A DNA stretch of 64,000 bases from an uncultured Butyricicoccus sp. (GCA_944384745.1 CALWUO010000001.1:77975-141974), one strand, 5' to 3'. Counted from the stretch's first letter, positions 7,857 to 17,256 are shown. The notes: a model not told the origin generated them from the sequence alone. Numbers and translations are program-made.

Positions 7857-8964
7857 ACTAGGGCTTTATATTCATATCCCGTTTTGTGCGTCAAAATGTA
7901 GTTATTGTGATTTTTATTCATTTGCGGCAAATGATAATCAAATTGATGAATATGTAAAAGCCTTGATTAAAAGCATTAACTATTGGTCTGAAAAGTGTAG
8001 ACAATATATAGTGGATACTGTTTATTTTGGTGGCGGTACTCCATCATTTATTGGTGGTCAAAGATTGGTTAAAATAATTGAAACAATATATAATAGTTTT
8101 AATATTGAGCCAAATCCAGAAATAACAGTCGAATGTAACCCAGATAGCATAAATGAAGATTTATTATTAAATTTAAAAAAAGTAAATGTCAATAGACTTT
8201 CAATAGGTGTTCAAGCAATGCAAGACAATATTCTTAAAAGTCTTTCAAGACGTCATACAGCATTGCAAGCTAAACAAGCAGTAAAACTTGCCAAAAAATA
8301 TGGATTTTATAATATTTCACTTGATTTAATGTATGCACTGCCAAATCAAAATATAGATATGGTATTAGATAGCTTAAATCAAATGTTAGAACTTGAGCCT
8401 ACACATTTATCATGTTATGCACTCAAAGTCGAAGACGGAACGCCACTTGCAAAACAAAATCCTATTTTGCCAGATGAAGATATTGCCGCTGATATGTATA
8501 ATGCAATATGTAAAACGCTTAAAGATAATGGTTTTGAGCACTATGAAATATCTAACTGGGCAAAAAATGGCTATTACTCAAAACATAATTCACGTTATTG
8601 GGATTTGTCAGAATATTTGGGTATAGGCTCGTCAGCACATTCTCTGTTTAATGGTCAAAGGTTTGAATATTCAGCTAATATAAATGATTTTATATCAGGT
8701 GTTAAAGCTATAAAGGAAGAACAAGTGGACGGCTTTGATAAAGCCGAAGAATTTATTATGTTAGCTCTTAGAACATCAAAAGGAATAAATTCATTTGAAT
8801 ATGAGCAAAAATTTAATAAATCTTTTAGACCTTTTACACAAGCTCTAAAAAAATATATATCTTATGGATTAGTTGAAAATAAAGACAATATATGGACACT
8901 AACAGAAACAGGCTTTATTGTGTCAAATGCAATTTTATCTGATGTTTTATCATCAGTAGAATAA
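7849..8964 (+). CDS. hemW: radical SAM heme chaperone HemW (HemN-like)
   Basis: 371 residues from the ATG at 7849; the ATG at 7846 would add one Met. The start overlaps the lepA stop codon by eight bases and has no good Shine-Dalgarno, so translation is probably coupled to lepA. The radical SAM cluster is Cys13-x3-Cys17-x2-Cys20 (CASKCSYC), followed by YFGGGTPS (SAM binding) and the HemW C-terminal domain. The cysteine just after the CxxxCxxC that true HemN (coproporphyrinogen dehydrogenase) carries is absent (CDFYSF follows), which fits HemW. HemW binds heme and passes it to apoproteins. Confidence 0.92.
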   Translation: MNKLGLYIHIPFCASKCSYCDFYSFAANDNQIDEYVKALIKSINYWSEKCRQYIVDTVYFGGGTPSFIGGQRLVKIIETIYNSFNIEPNPEITVECNPDSINEDLLLNLKKVNVNRLSIGVQAMQDNILKSLSRRHTALQAKQAVKLAKKYGFYNISLDLMYALPNQNIDMVLDSLNQMLELEPTHLSCYALKVEDGTPLAKQNPILPDEDIAADMYNAICKTLKDNGFEHYEISNWAKNGYYSKHNSRYWDLSEYLGIGSSAHSLFNGQRFEYSANINDFISGVKAIKEEQVDGFDKAEEFIMLALRTSKGINSFEYEQKFNKSFRPFTQALKKYISYGLVENKDNIWTLTETGFIVSNAILSDVLSSVE

Positions 8965-8997
8965 ATAAACTTTTTTATAATTTTGGAGGTAAATAAA

Positions 8998-9267
8998 ATG
9001 CGTGCAGTGATTACCGTGGTAGGAAAAGACCGTACAGGCATTATTGCAAAAATCTCAGAAACACTCTGCAAATGTGATGTAAATATTCAGGATATAGCTC
9101 AGAATGTTATGCAAGAATTATTTGCAATGGTTATGCTGGTTGATATCAGCAAATGCAACATTGATTTTAGTAGTTTAGTCGAGGCACTAGACAAAGACGG
9201 AGAAGAAATGGGCATGAAAGTACATTGTATGCATGAGGATATCTTCAATGCAATGCATCGTATTTAA
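8998..9267 (+). CDS. ACT-domain protein, UPF0237 family
   Basis: 89 residues, a single ACT domain beginning MRAVITVVGKDRTGIIAKIS. The start is set by TGGAGG 8-9 bases before the ATG. The family (for example gcvR-like or YkfA-like small ACT proteins) is thought to bind amino acids or other small metabolites, but the ligand is unknown. It lies 15 bases before the UPF0210 gene, a pairing conserved in many Firmicutes, so the two probably act together. Confidence 0.93.
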   Translation: MRAVITVVGKDRTGIIAKISETLCKCDVNIQDIAQNVMQELFAMVMLVDISKCNIDFSSLVEALDKDGEEMGMKVHCMHEDIFNAMHRI

Positions 9268-9282
9268 TGGAGGATAAAGACT

Positions 9283-10647
9283 GTGGCAATGATTAACACT
9301 GGAGATATTCTCGAAACAATACAGATGATTGAAGAAGAACATCTTGACATTAGAACCATTACAATGGGTATTTCTCTGCGTGATTTAGCATCTGATGATA
9401 TTGATGTTTTATGTAATAAAATCTATGATAAAATCACAAAAAGAGCAGAAAAACTGGTTTCAACTGGTGAGAATATCGAGCATGAATTGGGTATTCCTAT
9501 TATAAATAAGCGTATTTCTGTAACACCTATTGCAATGGTGGGTGCAACTACAAATGCTAATAGTTACGTTAAAATCGCTCAAGCACTCGATAAAGCGGCA
9601 AATGCTACTGGTGTAAATTTTATAGGTGGTTTTTCCGCATTGGTGCAAAAAGGTTTTGCAAAAGGCGATGAAATTTTAATTAACTCCATTCCAGAGGCAT
9701 TGGCTGTTACAAATAATGTTTGTTCTTCTATAAATGTTGCCTCTACTAAAGCGGGCGTAAACCTTGATGCAATAGCTAAAATGGGACAGATTATCAAGCA
9801 AACAGCTGAAAACACAAAAGATAATCAATCTATGGGTTGTGCAAAGCTTGTTGTTTTTGCAAATGCAGTTGATGATAACCCATTTATGGCTGGTGCTTTT
9901 CATGGTATAGGTGAACCAGAAACCGTGCTAAATGTCGGTGTGTCTGGTCCTGGTGTTGTACAAGCTGCAATCCGTCGTGCTGGTAATTGCTCTATTGGTG
10001 AGGTTGCTGAAATTATTAAGAAAACAGCATTTAAAATCACTCGTATGGGTCAGTTAGTAGGTTCTATTGCAAGCGACCGTTTAGGAGTTCCTTTTGGTAT
10101 TGTTGACTTATCACTTGCTCCAACTCCTGCTGTTGGTGACTCTGTCGCTCGTATACTTGAAGAAGTTGGTCTTGAAACCTGTGGCTGTTGTGGCACTACT
10201 GCTATACTTGCAATGCTTAATGATGCAGTTAAAAAAGGCGGTGTTATGGCATCTTCCAATGTTGGCGGTTTGTCTGGTGCATTTATCCCTGTATCTGAAG
10301 ATGAAGGTATGATTGCCGCAGTTGAAGCTGGTGTGCTTTCTATGGAAAAATTAGAAGCTATGACTGCTGTTTGCTCAGTTGGTATTGATATGGTTGCTGT
10401 TCCAGGTGATACAACTGCAGAAGTTATCTCTGGACTTATTGCTGATGAAATTGCAATCGGTGTTGTTAATAATAAAACAACTGCGGTTAGAGTTATTCCT
10501 GCAATTGGTAAAACTGTGGGCGATAGCGTAGAGTTTGGCGGTTTATTAGGTTCTGCTCCTATTATGCCAATATCTACACATTCTCCTGCAAAATTTATTC
10601 ATCGTGGTGGACGTATTCCAGCACCTATTCACAGTTTAAAGAACTAA
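9283..10647 (+). CDS. UPF0210 (DUF711) family protein
   Basis: 454 residues, full family length. The family's glycine-rich blocks are present ([36 protein letters not shown]). The structure of a homologue resembles pyruvate formate-lyase-type barrels, but no reaction is established. The start is GTG at 9283, nine bases after GGAGG; the ATG at 9289 is too far from that site. It is cotranscribed with the preceding ACT protein, suggesting a metabolite-controlled function. It ends in a strong terminator facing the convergent ger operon. Confidence 0.93.
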   Translation: MAMINTGDILETIQMIEEEHLDIRTITMGISLRDLASDDIDVLCNKIYDKITKRAEKLVSTGENIEHELGIPIINKRISVTPIAMVGATTNANSYVKIAQALDKAANATGVNFIGGFSALVQKGFAKGDEILINSIPEALAVTNNVCSSINVASTKAGVNLDAIAKMGQIIKQTAENTKDNQSMGCAKLVVFANAVDDNPFMAGAFHGIGEPETVLNVGVSGPGVVQAAIRRAGNCSIGEVAEIIKKTAFKITRMGQLVGSIASDRLGVPFGIVDLSLAPTPAVGDSVARILEEVGLETCGCCGTTAILAMLNDAVKKGGVMASSNVGGLSGAFIPVSEDEGMIAAVEAGVLSMEKLEAMTAVCSVGIDMVAVPGDTTAEVISGLIADEIAIGVVNNKTTAVRVIPAIGKTVGDSVEFGGLLGSAPIMPISTHSPAKFIHRGGRIPAPIHSLKN

Positions 10648-10653
10648 GATTTT

Positions 10654-10685
10654 ACCCTGACTGTAAAAACGGTCAGGGTTTTTTC
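10654..10685 (+). terminator. intrinsic terminator after UPF0210
   Basis: ACCCTGAC (10654-10661) pairs with GTCAGGGT (10672-10679), followed by a T run. It abuts the stop codon of the opposing gerAB. Confidence 0.85.
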
Positions 10686-11548
10686 TATCTTTTAAATTTT
10701 CTTAATGCGGGAATAGCCGACCTAAAACATGTTATTGCAAGAGTTAACATAAGTGATGAACGCACAGCCTCACAAAGAACCATACTACAAGCAAAAATAA
10801 CTTCTCCACGCTGTAAAAAATCACCTACTGAAAATATACCAGCTGCAGAAAAACATGGATAAGGTAATTTATTGCAAGCAAGCCCTAAAACAAGATAAGC
10901 TCTAAGTGAAATAAAGGTTAAACATAAACCGCCTATAATAACCCCTATTGTACAATGTTTTGTTGTTGGTAAATTTTCCGTTTGTGTGCAAAGTAATAAT
11001 GCAGGAATTAAATATAAAAATCTAGTGCTTATATTAAAATTAAAATATTTAGGCAAGTTTGCAGCATATTCTGGAGTGGAATTTGAAATTGTAATAAAAA
11101 GCGAAAGTATAATTATAAAAACACATAAATAAGCGGTTGGATATGCCCACATTGCAACCGCAGTTCTCCCACGTCTGCCAGCTCTCCATGCGACAAAAAA
11201 TAATACAAGCATACTTAAATACTGAGGTATTGCAGGAAATGCAGTAATCTGCCAAAATTTAGACAGCCTTATACCTGATAAAATAAGCACAAAAACCGCT
11301 ATTAAACCAACTATAAATAACAATGGTTTACCAATAAAACTTGGAATTTTAAGACATAAGGCTTCAAAATCTCTTATATTAAAATATGAAAGTAGTTTTA
11401 AATAAACAAATGTTATCAAAGCAAAAATTACAGTTGAAATCAAAAAAGAAAATATATCTTTTGGTGATGTTTCAAGATATAAACCATCAGAAAGCAGAAA
11501 AACTGCAAGAAATGCACCTTGCCAGCGTGGGAAAAGTGTATCACGCAT
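10685..11548 (-). CDS. compact GerAB-like germinant receptor permease subunit
   Basis: 287 residues, clearly shorter than the usual ~360 of GerAB. About eight to nine hydrophobic segments are visible. The GerAB hallmark FSVGDFLQRGEVIFA lies near residue 235, and an RAGRRGRTAVA segment near 125 matches the family loop. GerAB is the APC-type membrane subunit that binds the germinant in the spore inner membrane. It is the last gene of the minus-strand gpr-spoIIP-ger block and overlaps gerAC by eight bases. Shortening is spread over the loops and the C-terminal end; no frameshift is seen. Confidence 0.82.
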   Translation of the reverse strand: MRDTLFPRWQGAFLAVFLLSDGLYLETSPKDIFSFLISTVIFALITFVYLKLLSYFNIRDFEALCLKIPSFIGKPLLFIVGLIAVFVLILSGIRLSKFWQITAFPAIPQYLSMLVLFFVAWRAGRRGRTAVAMWAYPTAYLCVFIIILSLFITISNSTPEYAANLPKYFNFNISTRFLYLIPALLLCTQTENLPTTKHCTIGVIIGGLCLTFISLRAYLVLGLACNKLPYPCFSAAGIFSVGDFLQRGEVIFACSMVLCEAVRSSLMLTLAITCFRSAIPALRKFKR

Positions 11549-12194
11549 ATTTTACACCTCCATCACTTGAGATTATAATATTAGATTTTGGCGAAACATG
11601 CCCATCATCAGATAAAATAAGCACAGGAAGTGCAATATCTCGACCGTTTAAACGATAATCTAAAATGCGAAACATAGGAAAATCTGAAAAAGTTTGGTCT
11701 TTAGTTCGCTTTTCAAGCAGTGATGAAAGTGCCATTCCAGGGATACCGTCGGTAACAGATGGGGCTTGTAAAATTTCATCTGGCGTTGAATTTTCTGCAA
11801 CTGCAATTCTAATAGTTAATCTTGCATCTGGTCGTTCTATTAAACTATTAACCAAATTATCAATATCAAATCTTGCTATATCCTCACTTATTATAACAAT
11901 AGAAGCATGACTTAAATATAATCTGCTTGCAAGCATCATATCAGCATTATAAAATAAATCAGAAAAATTTTCTGCTTTTACACTAAAATATGCAGGGGAT
12001 ACTTCACCATCTAAACTATCTTGTCTTATGCTTTCGATTGTCATTTTATATAAATTATCCTCTTTATCTATTGCAAGGGCAGAAATAGGCAGAATTTGCC
12101 CTGCATTTTGATTTAATTCAACACGTTTATTTTTAGTTTGTTGACAGCCAGTTAGCATTAAAAGGCAGATTATAAGAAGTAAAAGCTTTTTCAT
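11541..12194 (-). CDS. short GerAC-like spore germination lipoprotein
   Basis: 217 residues against roughly 370-400 for typical GerAC. The signal peptide ends in lipobox LTGC (Cys17), so the protein is lipid-anchored. The region about 25-215 resembles the N-terminal part of GerAC (SPAYFSVKAENFSDLF, YLSHASIVIISEDIAR, RPDARLTIRIAVAE). The C-terminal domain is missing altogether. The next gene overlaps the stop, so the short length is built in, not a sequencing end. GerAC works with GerAA and GerAB in sensing germinants. The start overlaps the gerAA stop by four bases. Confidence 0.8.
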   Translation of the reverse strand: MKKLLLLIICLLMLTGCQQTKNKRVELNQNAGQILPISALAIDKEDNLYKMTIESIRQDSLDGEVSPAYFSVKAENFSDLFYNADMMLASRLYLSHASIVIISEDIARFDIDNLVNSLIERPDARLTIRIAVAENSTPDEILQAPSVTDGIPGMALSSLLEKRTKDQTFSDFPMFRILDYRLNGRDIALPVLILSDDGHVSPKSNIIISSDGGVKYA

Positions 12195-13627
12195 TTTTTA
12201 CCCCTTTCTGCTATAAAACGTTTATTTTTCATTTTTCGCCAGCTTATTCTTATTGTTCTATCTTCTGTATGAGCATTTACCCTAGGAAGTAAATTTAATA
12301 AATAAGGTATAGAACATGAATGAAGTGCACATAAATGCAGTAAAACAGAGGAAAGCCCTAAAACAAGCCCATAAAGTCCAAATAAAGCTGAACAAACAAG
12401 CAAAATAAAACGCAAATATAAAGCGGCATTTTGCAGTTTAGGGGCGGCAAGTCCAGTAACAGCCGCAATAGCAACTATAATTACAGCAGGGGCGGAAATA
12501 AGTCTTGCAGAAACCGCTGATTGACCAAGCACCAGACCGCCTACAATTGACATTGTAGAGCCAATAACCCCAGGGGTGCGAGTTCCTGCCTCTTTTAATA
12601 TTTCAAACACTATTAAAAGGGTGAAAATCTCCCAAAGTGGGGGAAGTGGTACGCCTTTTTGTGCGGCTGCTAAAGCTAATAACATTCTTGTAGGCAAAAG
12701 TTCAGCATGATAATAAAGTATTGCTATATATAAAGCGGGAATGATAATTGAAAGCATTATTCCGAAAGAACGTATTATTCTAGCAAGGCTCGCTTGCATA
12801 ACTGGCAAATAATAATCATCATTAGCTTGTATACACTCCTGTAAGATACAAGGGGCAGTTAATACAACTGGTGAACCATCGGTTATAATGGCAATTCTGC
12901 CTTCAAGCAATTTTGCAACTACTACATCTGGTCTTTCAGTTGTGCCAAGGGTTGGAAAAGGTGAATTTTGTTCATCTCTTATGCACTCAGCTATATAATT
13001 AGCATCTAGTATACCATCTAGGTCTATTTTATCAAGTCGCTTTTTTATCTCTTTTACCAGTTTTTCATCGGTTACACCCTCAAGATAACATAAACAAACA
13101 GCGGTTTGACTGTGTGTTGCCATGCGTGAAAAGGAAAATTTAAGCCTTGTATCATTTAAACGTCTTCTAATCATGGACAAATTTGTCATGAAAGCTTCTG
13201 TGAAACCCTCACGAGGACCTCTTAACACACGCTCGTTATCAGGTTCGCTTGATGACCTAACAGAAAACCCTTTTGTATTAACTACAACAGGCTTGTCTTC
13301 ACCTTCGGTTAAAATAACGGTATCACCATACATCATAGCTGAAAGCATTTTATTTAAATCGGGTTGTACTACACTGTCATTTATTTGGATTATTGTTTCG
13401 GCTAAGGTTTCAGCGGTTACTTTACTTTCATAACATGATACTATTGGTCTTATTATACTTTGATTTATTGCAAGATTATTTACCATTCCATCAAAAAAGC
13501 ATATTGCACAGATAAGACCATTTTTATTTTTTGCTATTCTAGTTATAAATGTGTTATCATTTTTAAAAATATTCTTTAAAACCTGTATATTATGTTCAAG
13601 TGATGTTGTAAATTTAATTTCAGCCAT
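12191..13627 (-). CDS. GerAA-family spore germination protein
   Basis: 478 residues, full family length, from the ATG preceded by AAAGGAG. An upstream in-frame ATG would put that site inside the gene. The soluble N-terminal half is followed by the conserved membrane part, with SFGIMLSIIIPALYIAILYY, HAELLPTRMLLALA, FEILKEAGTRTPGVIG and IVGGLVLGQSAV. GerAA subunits form membrane channels in germinant receptors. It is first of the gerAA-gerAC-gerAB set and tightly overlapped by gerAC. The Shine-Dalgarno lies inside a terminator-like hairpin (13628-13667). Confidence 0.92.
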   Translation of the reverse strand: MAEIKFTTSLEHNIQVLKNIFKNDNTFITRIAKNKNGLICAICFFDGMVNNLAINQSIIRPIVSCYESKVTAETLAETIIQINDSVVQPDLNKMLSAMMYGDTVILTEGEDKPVVVNTKGFSVRSSSEPDNERVLRGPREGFTEAFMTNLSMIRRRLNDTRLKFSFSRMATHSQTAVCLCYLEGVTDEKLVKEIKKRLDKIDLDGILDANYIAECIRDEQNSPFPTLGTTERPDVVVAKLLEGRIAIITDGSPVVLTAPCILQECIQANDDYYLPVMQASLARIIRSFGIMLSIIIPALYIAILYYHAELLPTRMLLALAAAQKGVPLPPLWEIFTLLIVFEILKEAGTRTPGVIGSTMSIVGGLVLGQSAVSARLISAPAVIIVAIAAVTGLAAPKLQNAALYLRFILLVCSALFGLYGLVLGLSSVLLHLCALHSCSIPYLLNLLPRVNAHTEDRTIRISWRKMKNKRFIAERGKK

Positions 13628-13667
13628 AAAAAAACGCTCCTTTGGGATAAAGTATAACCAAAAGAGC
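13628..13667 (-). other. terminator-like hairpin covering the gerAA ribosome-binding site
   Basis: Minus strand: GCTCTTTTGG (13667-13658) pairs with CCAAAGGAGC (13645-13636) through ten pairs including one G-T, then G and seven Ts directly before the gerAA ATG. The 3' arm contains the AAAGGAG Shine-Dalgarno. It may attenuate transcription between spoIIP and gerAA or hide the ribosome site. A TATACT in the loop could be the -10 of an internal promoter whose transcript would lack the 5' arm. Confidence 0.6.
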
Positions 13668-13683
13668 AAATATAATACGTTTT

Positions 13684-14727
13684 TTATTTAGGTGCTAACA
13701 TATAAGTAGCAAGTGTATCTCCAAAAAGCTGTATAGAATAAATAGCCTCAGCGAGTGTATTTCCAGAAGTTCCAACTTCCAAAAGCATAGATGCTGGTGT
13801 TAAATGTAAGTTAAATCTTTGTTTTCTAAGATTTATTGAACGCATTAAATTAGGATAGGCTGCGTCTAATTCTCTTTGAAGTGTTACAGCGTATCCTAAA
13901 TGTTCTTCCCAATCATCAAAAGCAAGTCCACTTGCATCTGTGCCCATTACAAGCATCATTTGTGCGGCTGTTTTGCCGTTTATCTCGGTTTTAAGTTTTT
14001 TTGGTGTGCCATCAGCGTTTAAAATGGCATCACGGTGTATATCAATGGTCATTTGTACACTTGGATATTGTTCTAAAGCTGCTTTTACATTTCTAAGCGA
14101 CTCACCATAAGAACCATTATAAGATGGATAATCATTAAGGTCTGTGAGATGTATTGTTTTTATTCCTCGACTTTCTAGCACTTTACAAAGTTCTGTGCCT
14201 ACTCTAACCATATTTTGATTTGTATCAAGTGTTCTATCTTCACCGCTTGCAGTATAAGTGTCAGAACCAGATTGTGTATATGCTTCAGTTGCATGTGTGT
14301 GATATACAATCACTAAAGGCTCAGTAGTGTTTGCTACTATTCGTTTAGGATTATCAAGCATTGACTGTAAATTAAATTCATAACCTGATTGATTGCTAAA
14401 TGTAACAGTATCTGCTTTTGGTATTTCATCGGGATTTATTGGTTGTTTTTCGGTTGTTTGTTCAGTTGTTTGAACTTCTTGTTCAGTTTGCTCAGTGTCA
14501 GAAACTTCTATAACTGTTTCTGTTGACTCAGTTTGTATATTTTCCGTATATTCTCCTGTTTCGAGTGCAAGGGCAGCACGAACGAAACGGTCATTTTGAG
14601 CTAGTTTTGAAAGTATATCTTTTACAAGCTCATCTCCGCCCGCTTTACCACTTAAAAGTAAAACTGCGGCTAATATAAGACAGAAAAATGCTGGAGCAGA
14701 ATTATTACTGCTTTTGTTTCGTTTCAT
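13684..14727 (-). CDS. spoIIP: stage II sporulation protein P (SpoIIP), peptidoglycan hydrolase
   Basis: 347 residues. An N-terminal membrane anchor (APAFFCLILAAVLLLSG, about 11-27) is followed by a Thr/Glu/Gln-rich linker (about 60-100) and the catalytic domain with YHTHATEAY, DIHRDA and LLEVGTSGNT. SpoIIP cuts peptidoglycan as amidase and endopeptidase in the DMP complex with SpoIID and SpoIIM, driving forespore engulfment. AAGGAGGT sits nine bases before the ATG. It lies 58 bases after gpr and 57 before gerAA on the same strand, giving a gpr-spoIIP core like that of Bacillus. Confidence 0.95.
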   Translation of the reverse strand: MKRNKSSNNSAPAFFCLILAAVLLLSGKAGGDELVKDILSKLAQNDRFVRAALALETGEYTENIQTESTETVIEVSDTEQTEQEVQTTEQTTEKQPINPDEIPKADTVTFSNQSGYEFNLQSMLDNPKRIVANTTEPLVIVYHTHATEAYTQSGSDTYTASGEDRTLDTNQNMVRVGTELCKVLESRGIKTIHLTDLNDYPSYNGSYGESLRNVKAALEQYPSVQMTIDIHRDAILNADGTPKKLKTEINGKTAAQMMLVMGTDASGLAFDDWEEHLGYAVTLQRELDAAYPNLMRSINLRKQRFNLHLTPASMLLEVGTSGNTLAEAIYSIQLFGDTLATYMLAPK

Positions 14728-14785
14728 TCATGTTGACCTCCTTGGTAATTTGTACCTAAGTTAATATATGGTCAGCATTTATAGT

Positions 14786-15643
14786 TTATGACAAATATAA
14801 ATCTATTGTTTCTGGTGTTAAATCAGGCTGAAATGCCATATTGAGAGAATAGCCTATAACACGGGAAATATCATTTACATCTTTGTCTATGTCTCTTGTA
14901 GTTACAAAAAGCGGGGTTTTAGTATTTTCTGAGAGTAAAACGCAAGCATCAATAACTGTTGGTGCACCAATAGCAATAACAGGAACACCTAAAGTTTTAT
15001 CATTTAAGGCTGAACGGGAATTTTGTACACCAGAGCCAGGGACTATGCCAGTATTTGAAAGCTGTATTGTTCTGCAAAGTCTATCCACATCACCTGCGGC
15101 AAGTGCGTCAATAGCTATAACAACACAAGGTTTAATTTGCTCAATAATACCTTTTGCAAGCTCTTGAACTTCAATTCCTGTTTGACCAAGCACACCAGAG
15201 GACAACACACTGACTGAACGCCAATTATTAAATAATTCTGGTTCTTTACCTATTAAATGTCTTGTCGCAAGTAAATATTCACAAGCAAAAGGACCTATTG
15301 CATCAGGGGTTATCTGTCTATTCCCAAGACCAATAACTAAAGCGGGTGCATTATCATTTTCTGGTAAAAGCTTTTTTATACATTCTGAAAGGGCATTGCA
15401 TGCTCTGCTAAAGGCATCGTTTTCTCTTCTCGCAAGTGCATCTATTACTATTGTGTCATATATGCCTATTGGTTTACCTATTTGCTCAGCAGCTTGTTTA
15501 TTTGTTATTTCAACCTTTGTGACTGAAAAACCAGATAAATTTTCAGTTTTGCTTATAACTCCAGATATTTCGCTCATATTATCTTCTTTGCTAAGTTCAA
15601 GAGCTTCTATTGCAAGGTCAGTTCTACAACCTTTTATTAACAT
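14786..15643 (-). CDS. gpr: germination protease GPR
   Basis: 285 residues from the ATG preceded by AAAGGGG; an earlier in-frame ATG would lie upstream of the candidate promoter -10. The opening RTDLAIEALEL matches the GPR N-terminus, which is trimmed on activation. The central VIGLGNRQITPDAIGP and VIAIDALAAGDVDRL are family blocks. GPR degrades small acid-soluble proteins in the germinating spore. It is first gene of the minus-strand block behind a sigma-G-like promoter, which fits forespore expression. rpsT is divergent, keeping the rpsT/gpr adjacency seen in Bacillus. Confidence 0.95.
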   Translation of the reverse strand: MLIKGCRTDLAIEALELSKEDNMSEISGVISKTENLSGFSVTKVEITNKQAAEQIGKPIGIYDTIVIDALARRENDAFSRACNALSECIKKLLPENDNAPALVIGLGNRQITPDAIGPFACEYLLATRHLIGKEPELFNNWRSVSVLSSGVLGQTGIEVQELAKGIIEQIKPCVVIAIDALAAGDVDRLCRTIQLSNTGIVPGSGVQNSRSALNDKTLGVPVIAIGAPTVIDACVLLSENTKTPLFVTTRDIDKDVNDISRVIGYSLNMAFQPDLTPETIDLYLS

Positions 15644-15675
15644 AATTTTGCCCCTTTCAAGTATATAATTAAATG

Positions 15676-15705
15676 CAGTATGTGTGAAAAATATATCTTT
15701 ATTCA
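15676..15705 (-). promoter_or_regulatory. candidate sigma-G (or sigma-F) promoter of gpr
   Basis: Minus strand: TGAATA (15705-15700), a 17-base spacer and CATACTG (15682-15676). This matches the forespore sigma-G elements TGAATA and CATACTA in six of six and six of seven positions. It sits about 33 bases before the gpr ATG. Confidence 0.7.
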
Positions 15706-15754
15706 TCGAAATATAATATATTTAAAAAAATAATTATAAAAATAAAAATAATGC

Positions 15755-15783
15755 TTGCTTTTTTGGTGAAAAGATGATAGTAT
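15755..15783 (+). promoter_or_regulatory. extended -10 promoter of rpsT
   Basis: TTGCTT (15755-15760), a 17-base spacer and TGATAGTAT with the -10 at 15778-15783. Confidence 0.5.
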
Positions 15784-15825
15784 TATAAATACTGATGACT
15801 AGCTAAAGCAAGGAGGTGGAATCGA

Positions 15826-16089
15826 ATGCCAAATATTAAGTCTGCAAAGAAGCGTGTCAAGGTAACCAAGATTAAGGCTATGCGTAACCAGATGGCTAAG
15901 AGTGCTCTTAAAACCGTTCTGAAGAAGTTTGATGCAGCTATTGAAAGCGGTGATAAGGCTGCTGCTGAGGTTGCATACAAGGCTGCTGTTAAGGCAGTGG
16001 ACAAGGCCGCTGCAAAGCATCTTATGCATAAGAATGCTGCCTCTAATAAGAAGAGTGCTTTAACTCTGAAGCTGAACGCTATCGGTTAA
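15826..16089 (+). CDS. rpsT: 30S ribosomal protein S20
   Basis: 87 residues, standard length. It begins MPNIKSAKKRVKVTKIKAMR and is rich in Lys and Ala, as S20 is. S20 is a primary 16S rRNA-binding protein in the body of the small subunit. AAGGAGGTGG precedes the ATG. The codons (AAG, GCT/GCA, CTT/CTG) are biased as in rpmE, unlike the AT-rich codons around it. Monocistronic, with its own promoter and a strong terminator. Confidence 0.97.
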   Translation: MPNIKSAKKRVKVTKIKAMRNQMAKSALKTVLKKFDAAIESGDKAAAEVAYKAAVKAVDKAAAKHLMHKNAASNKKSALTLKLNAIG

Positions 16090-16108
16090 TTAAAAAGCAT
16101 AAGATATT

Positions 16109-16143
16109 AAATGCTCTGTCTTTTATTGGACAGAGCATTTTTT
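16109..16143 (+). terminator. intrinsic terminator of rpsT
   Basis: AAATGCTCTGTC pairs with GACAGAGCATTT, followed by a T run. The stem may also serve the convergent SLH gene, though the T tract on that strand is poor. Confidence 0.85.
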
Positions 16144-16147
16144 GACT

Positions 16148-17200
16148 TTATTTTGAATAATAAATAGCGGTTACAACACCATCTTGAACAGATACAGTAG
16201 CTTTGCTATATTCATCACCAGTTGATATTGGCTCATTTGAAAGCAGACTGTAAGGGTCAATACATATTGAAGTCATATCTTCAGCCACAGTCATGGTCTC
16301 GCCATTTACAGATAAGATATTGTTTTCCCAAGAGATTTTATCATTCATGCTTGCATTTTCATTAAGCACTGCATAAAATTCTTCGCCTTGACCATAAAGT
16401 TTGGAACAATTATATAATCCTGCAAAGGTTTGACCATCTTTGTAATTTGTGATTTTTACATTAGGATAAAATTCATCGCCTACACAAAGATTTATAACAT
16501 CAGCTTTTTCTATATACATAGGCTCGCCAAGTCCATTTTTTTCAAGCATAAGCGAGCGATAAAGTAAAACCGCAACTTCAGCTCGTGAAATTGTTTCTTT
16601 TGGCATTAAATTGCCATCAATTCCATAAACTACTTTTGAGTTTGTAAGGGCTGAAACTGCATTTGTTGCATAAGAAGCTATATCTGAACTATCTTTATAT
16701 GTTTTAAGAGCTTCTTTGTTGAAATTTATACCTGTTTTTTCTAAGGTATTTTTTAAAATAACCATTGCATCTTGTCTTGTAAGGGAAGCTTCAGGATTGA
16801 AGTTTCCGTTTTCATCACCAGACACAATTCCTAAATTTTTTGCAGCACTTACAGCGGAAGCGTAATATTTATCTTTTTCTACATCTGCAAAATTGTCGTC
16901 GTTTGCATAATTTGTCATGTTATATGCTCGACTGAGCATAGTTATAAATTCAGCTCTTGTTAAATCAGCATCAGCATTATAAACACAATGTTCTTTACCG
17001 TTTATAATGCCTGCATTAGCAAGATAGTCTATTGATTGTAATGCCCAAGAGTAACCATCATTTACATCTACAAAAAACACAGAATGGTCTGGGGCATATA
17101 CAATGCCGTTCTGCTCAATCACATCTGTCGCTGAAGCATTCACTAGGGCAGAGCAGAGAACTGTTGTCGAAAGCACCGTTGCAATCAGTTTCTTATTCAT
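16148..17200 (-). CDS. SLH-domain secreted cell-surface protein
   Basis: 350 residues. The signal peptide (residues 1-24) ends NASA. Three S-layer homology repeats follow at about 40-215, each with the TRAE/TRQD-type motif (DLTRAEFITML, SLTRQDAMVIL, TISRAEVAVLL). SLH repeats bind pyruvylated secondary wall polymers and anchor proteins to the Gram-positive envelope. The last ~130 residues are beta-rich and not recognised. AAGGAGGT lies 12 bases before the ATG, a rather long spacing. Monocistronic and convergent with rpsT. Its cargo function is unknown. Confidence 0.9.
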   Translation of the reverse strand: MNKKLIATVLSTTVLCSALVNASATDVIEQNGIVYAPDHSVFFVDVNDGYSWALQSIDYLANAGIINGKEHCVYNADADLTRAEFITMLSRAYNMTNYANDDNFADVEKDKYYASAVSAAKNLGIVSGDENGNFNPEASLTRQDAMVILKNTLEKTGINFNKEALKTYKDSSDIASYATNAVSALTNSKVVYGIDGNLMPKETISRAEVAVLLYRSLMLEKNGLGEPMYIEKADVINLCVGDEFYPNVKITNYKDGQTFAGLYNCSKLYGQGEEFYAVLNENASMNDKISWENNILSVNGETMTVAEDMTSICIDPYSLLSNEPISTGDEYSKATVSVQDGVVTAIYYSK

Positions 17201-17256
17201 AATAAAATGAACCTCCTTTGGTTTAAATGATGTGTAGAGTAAAAAATAACTTCGAT

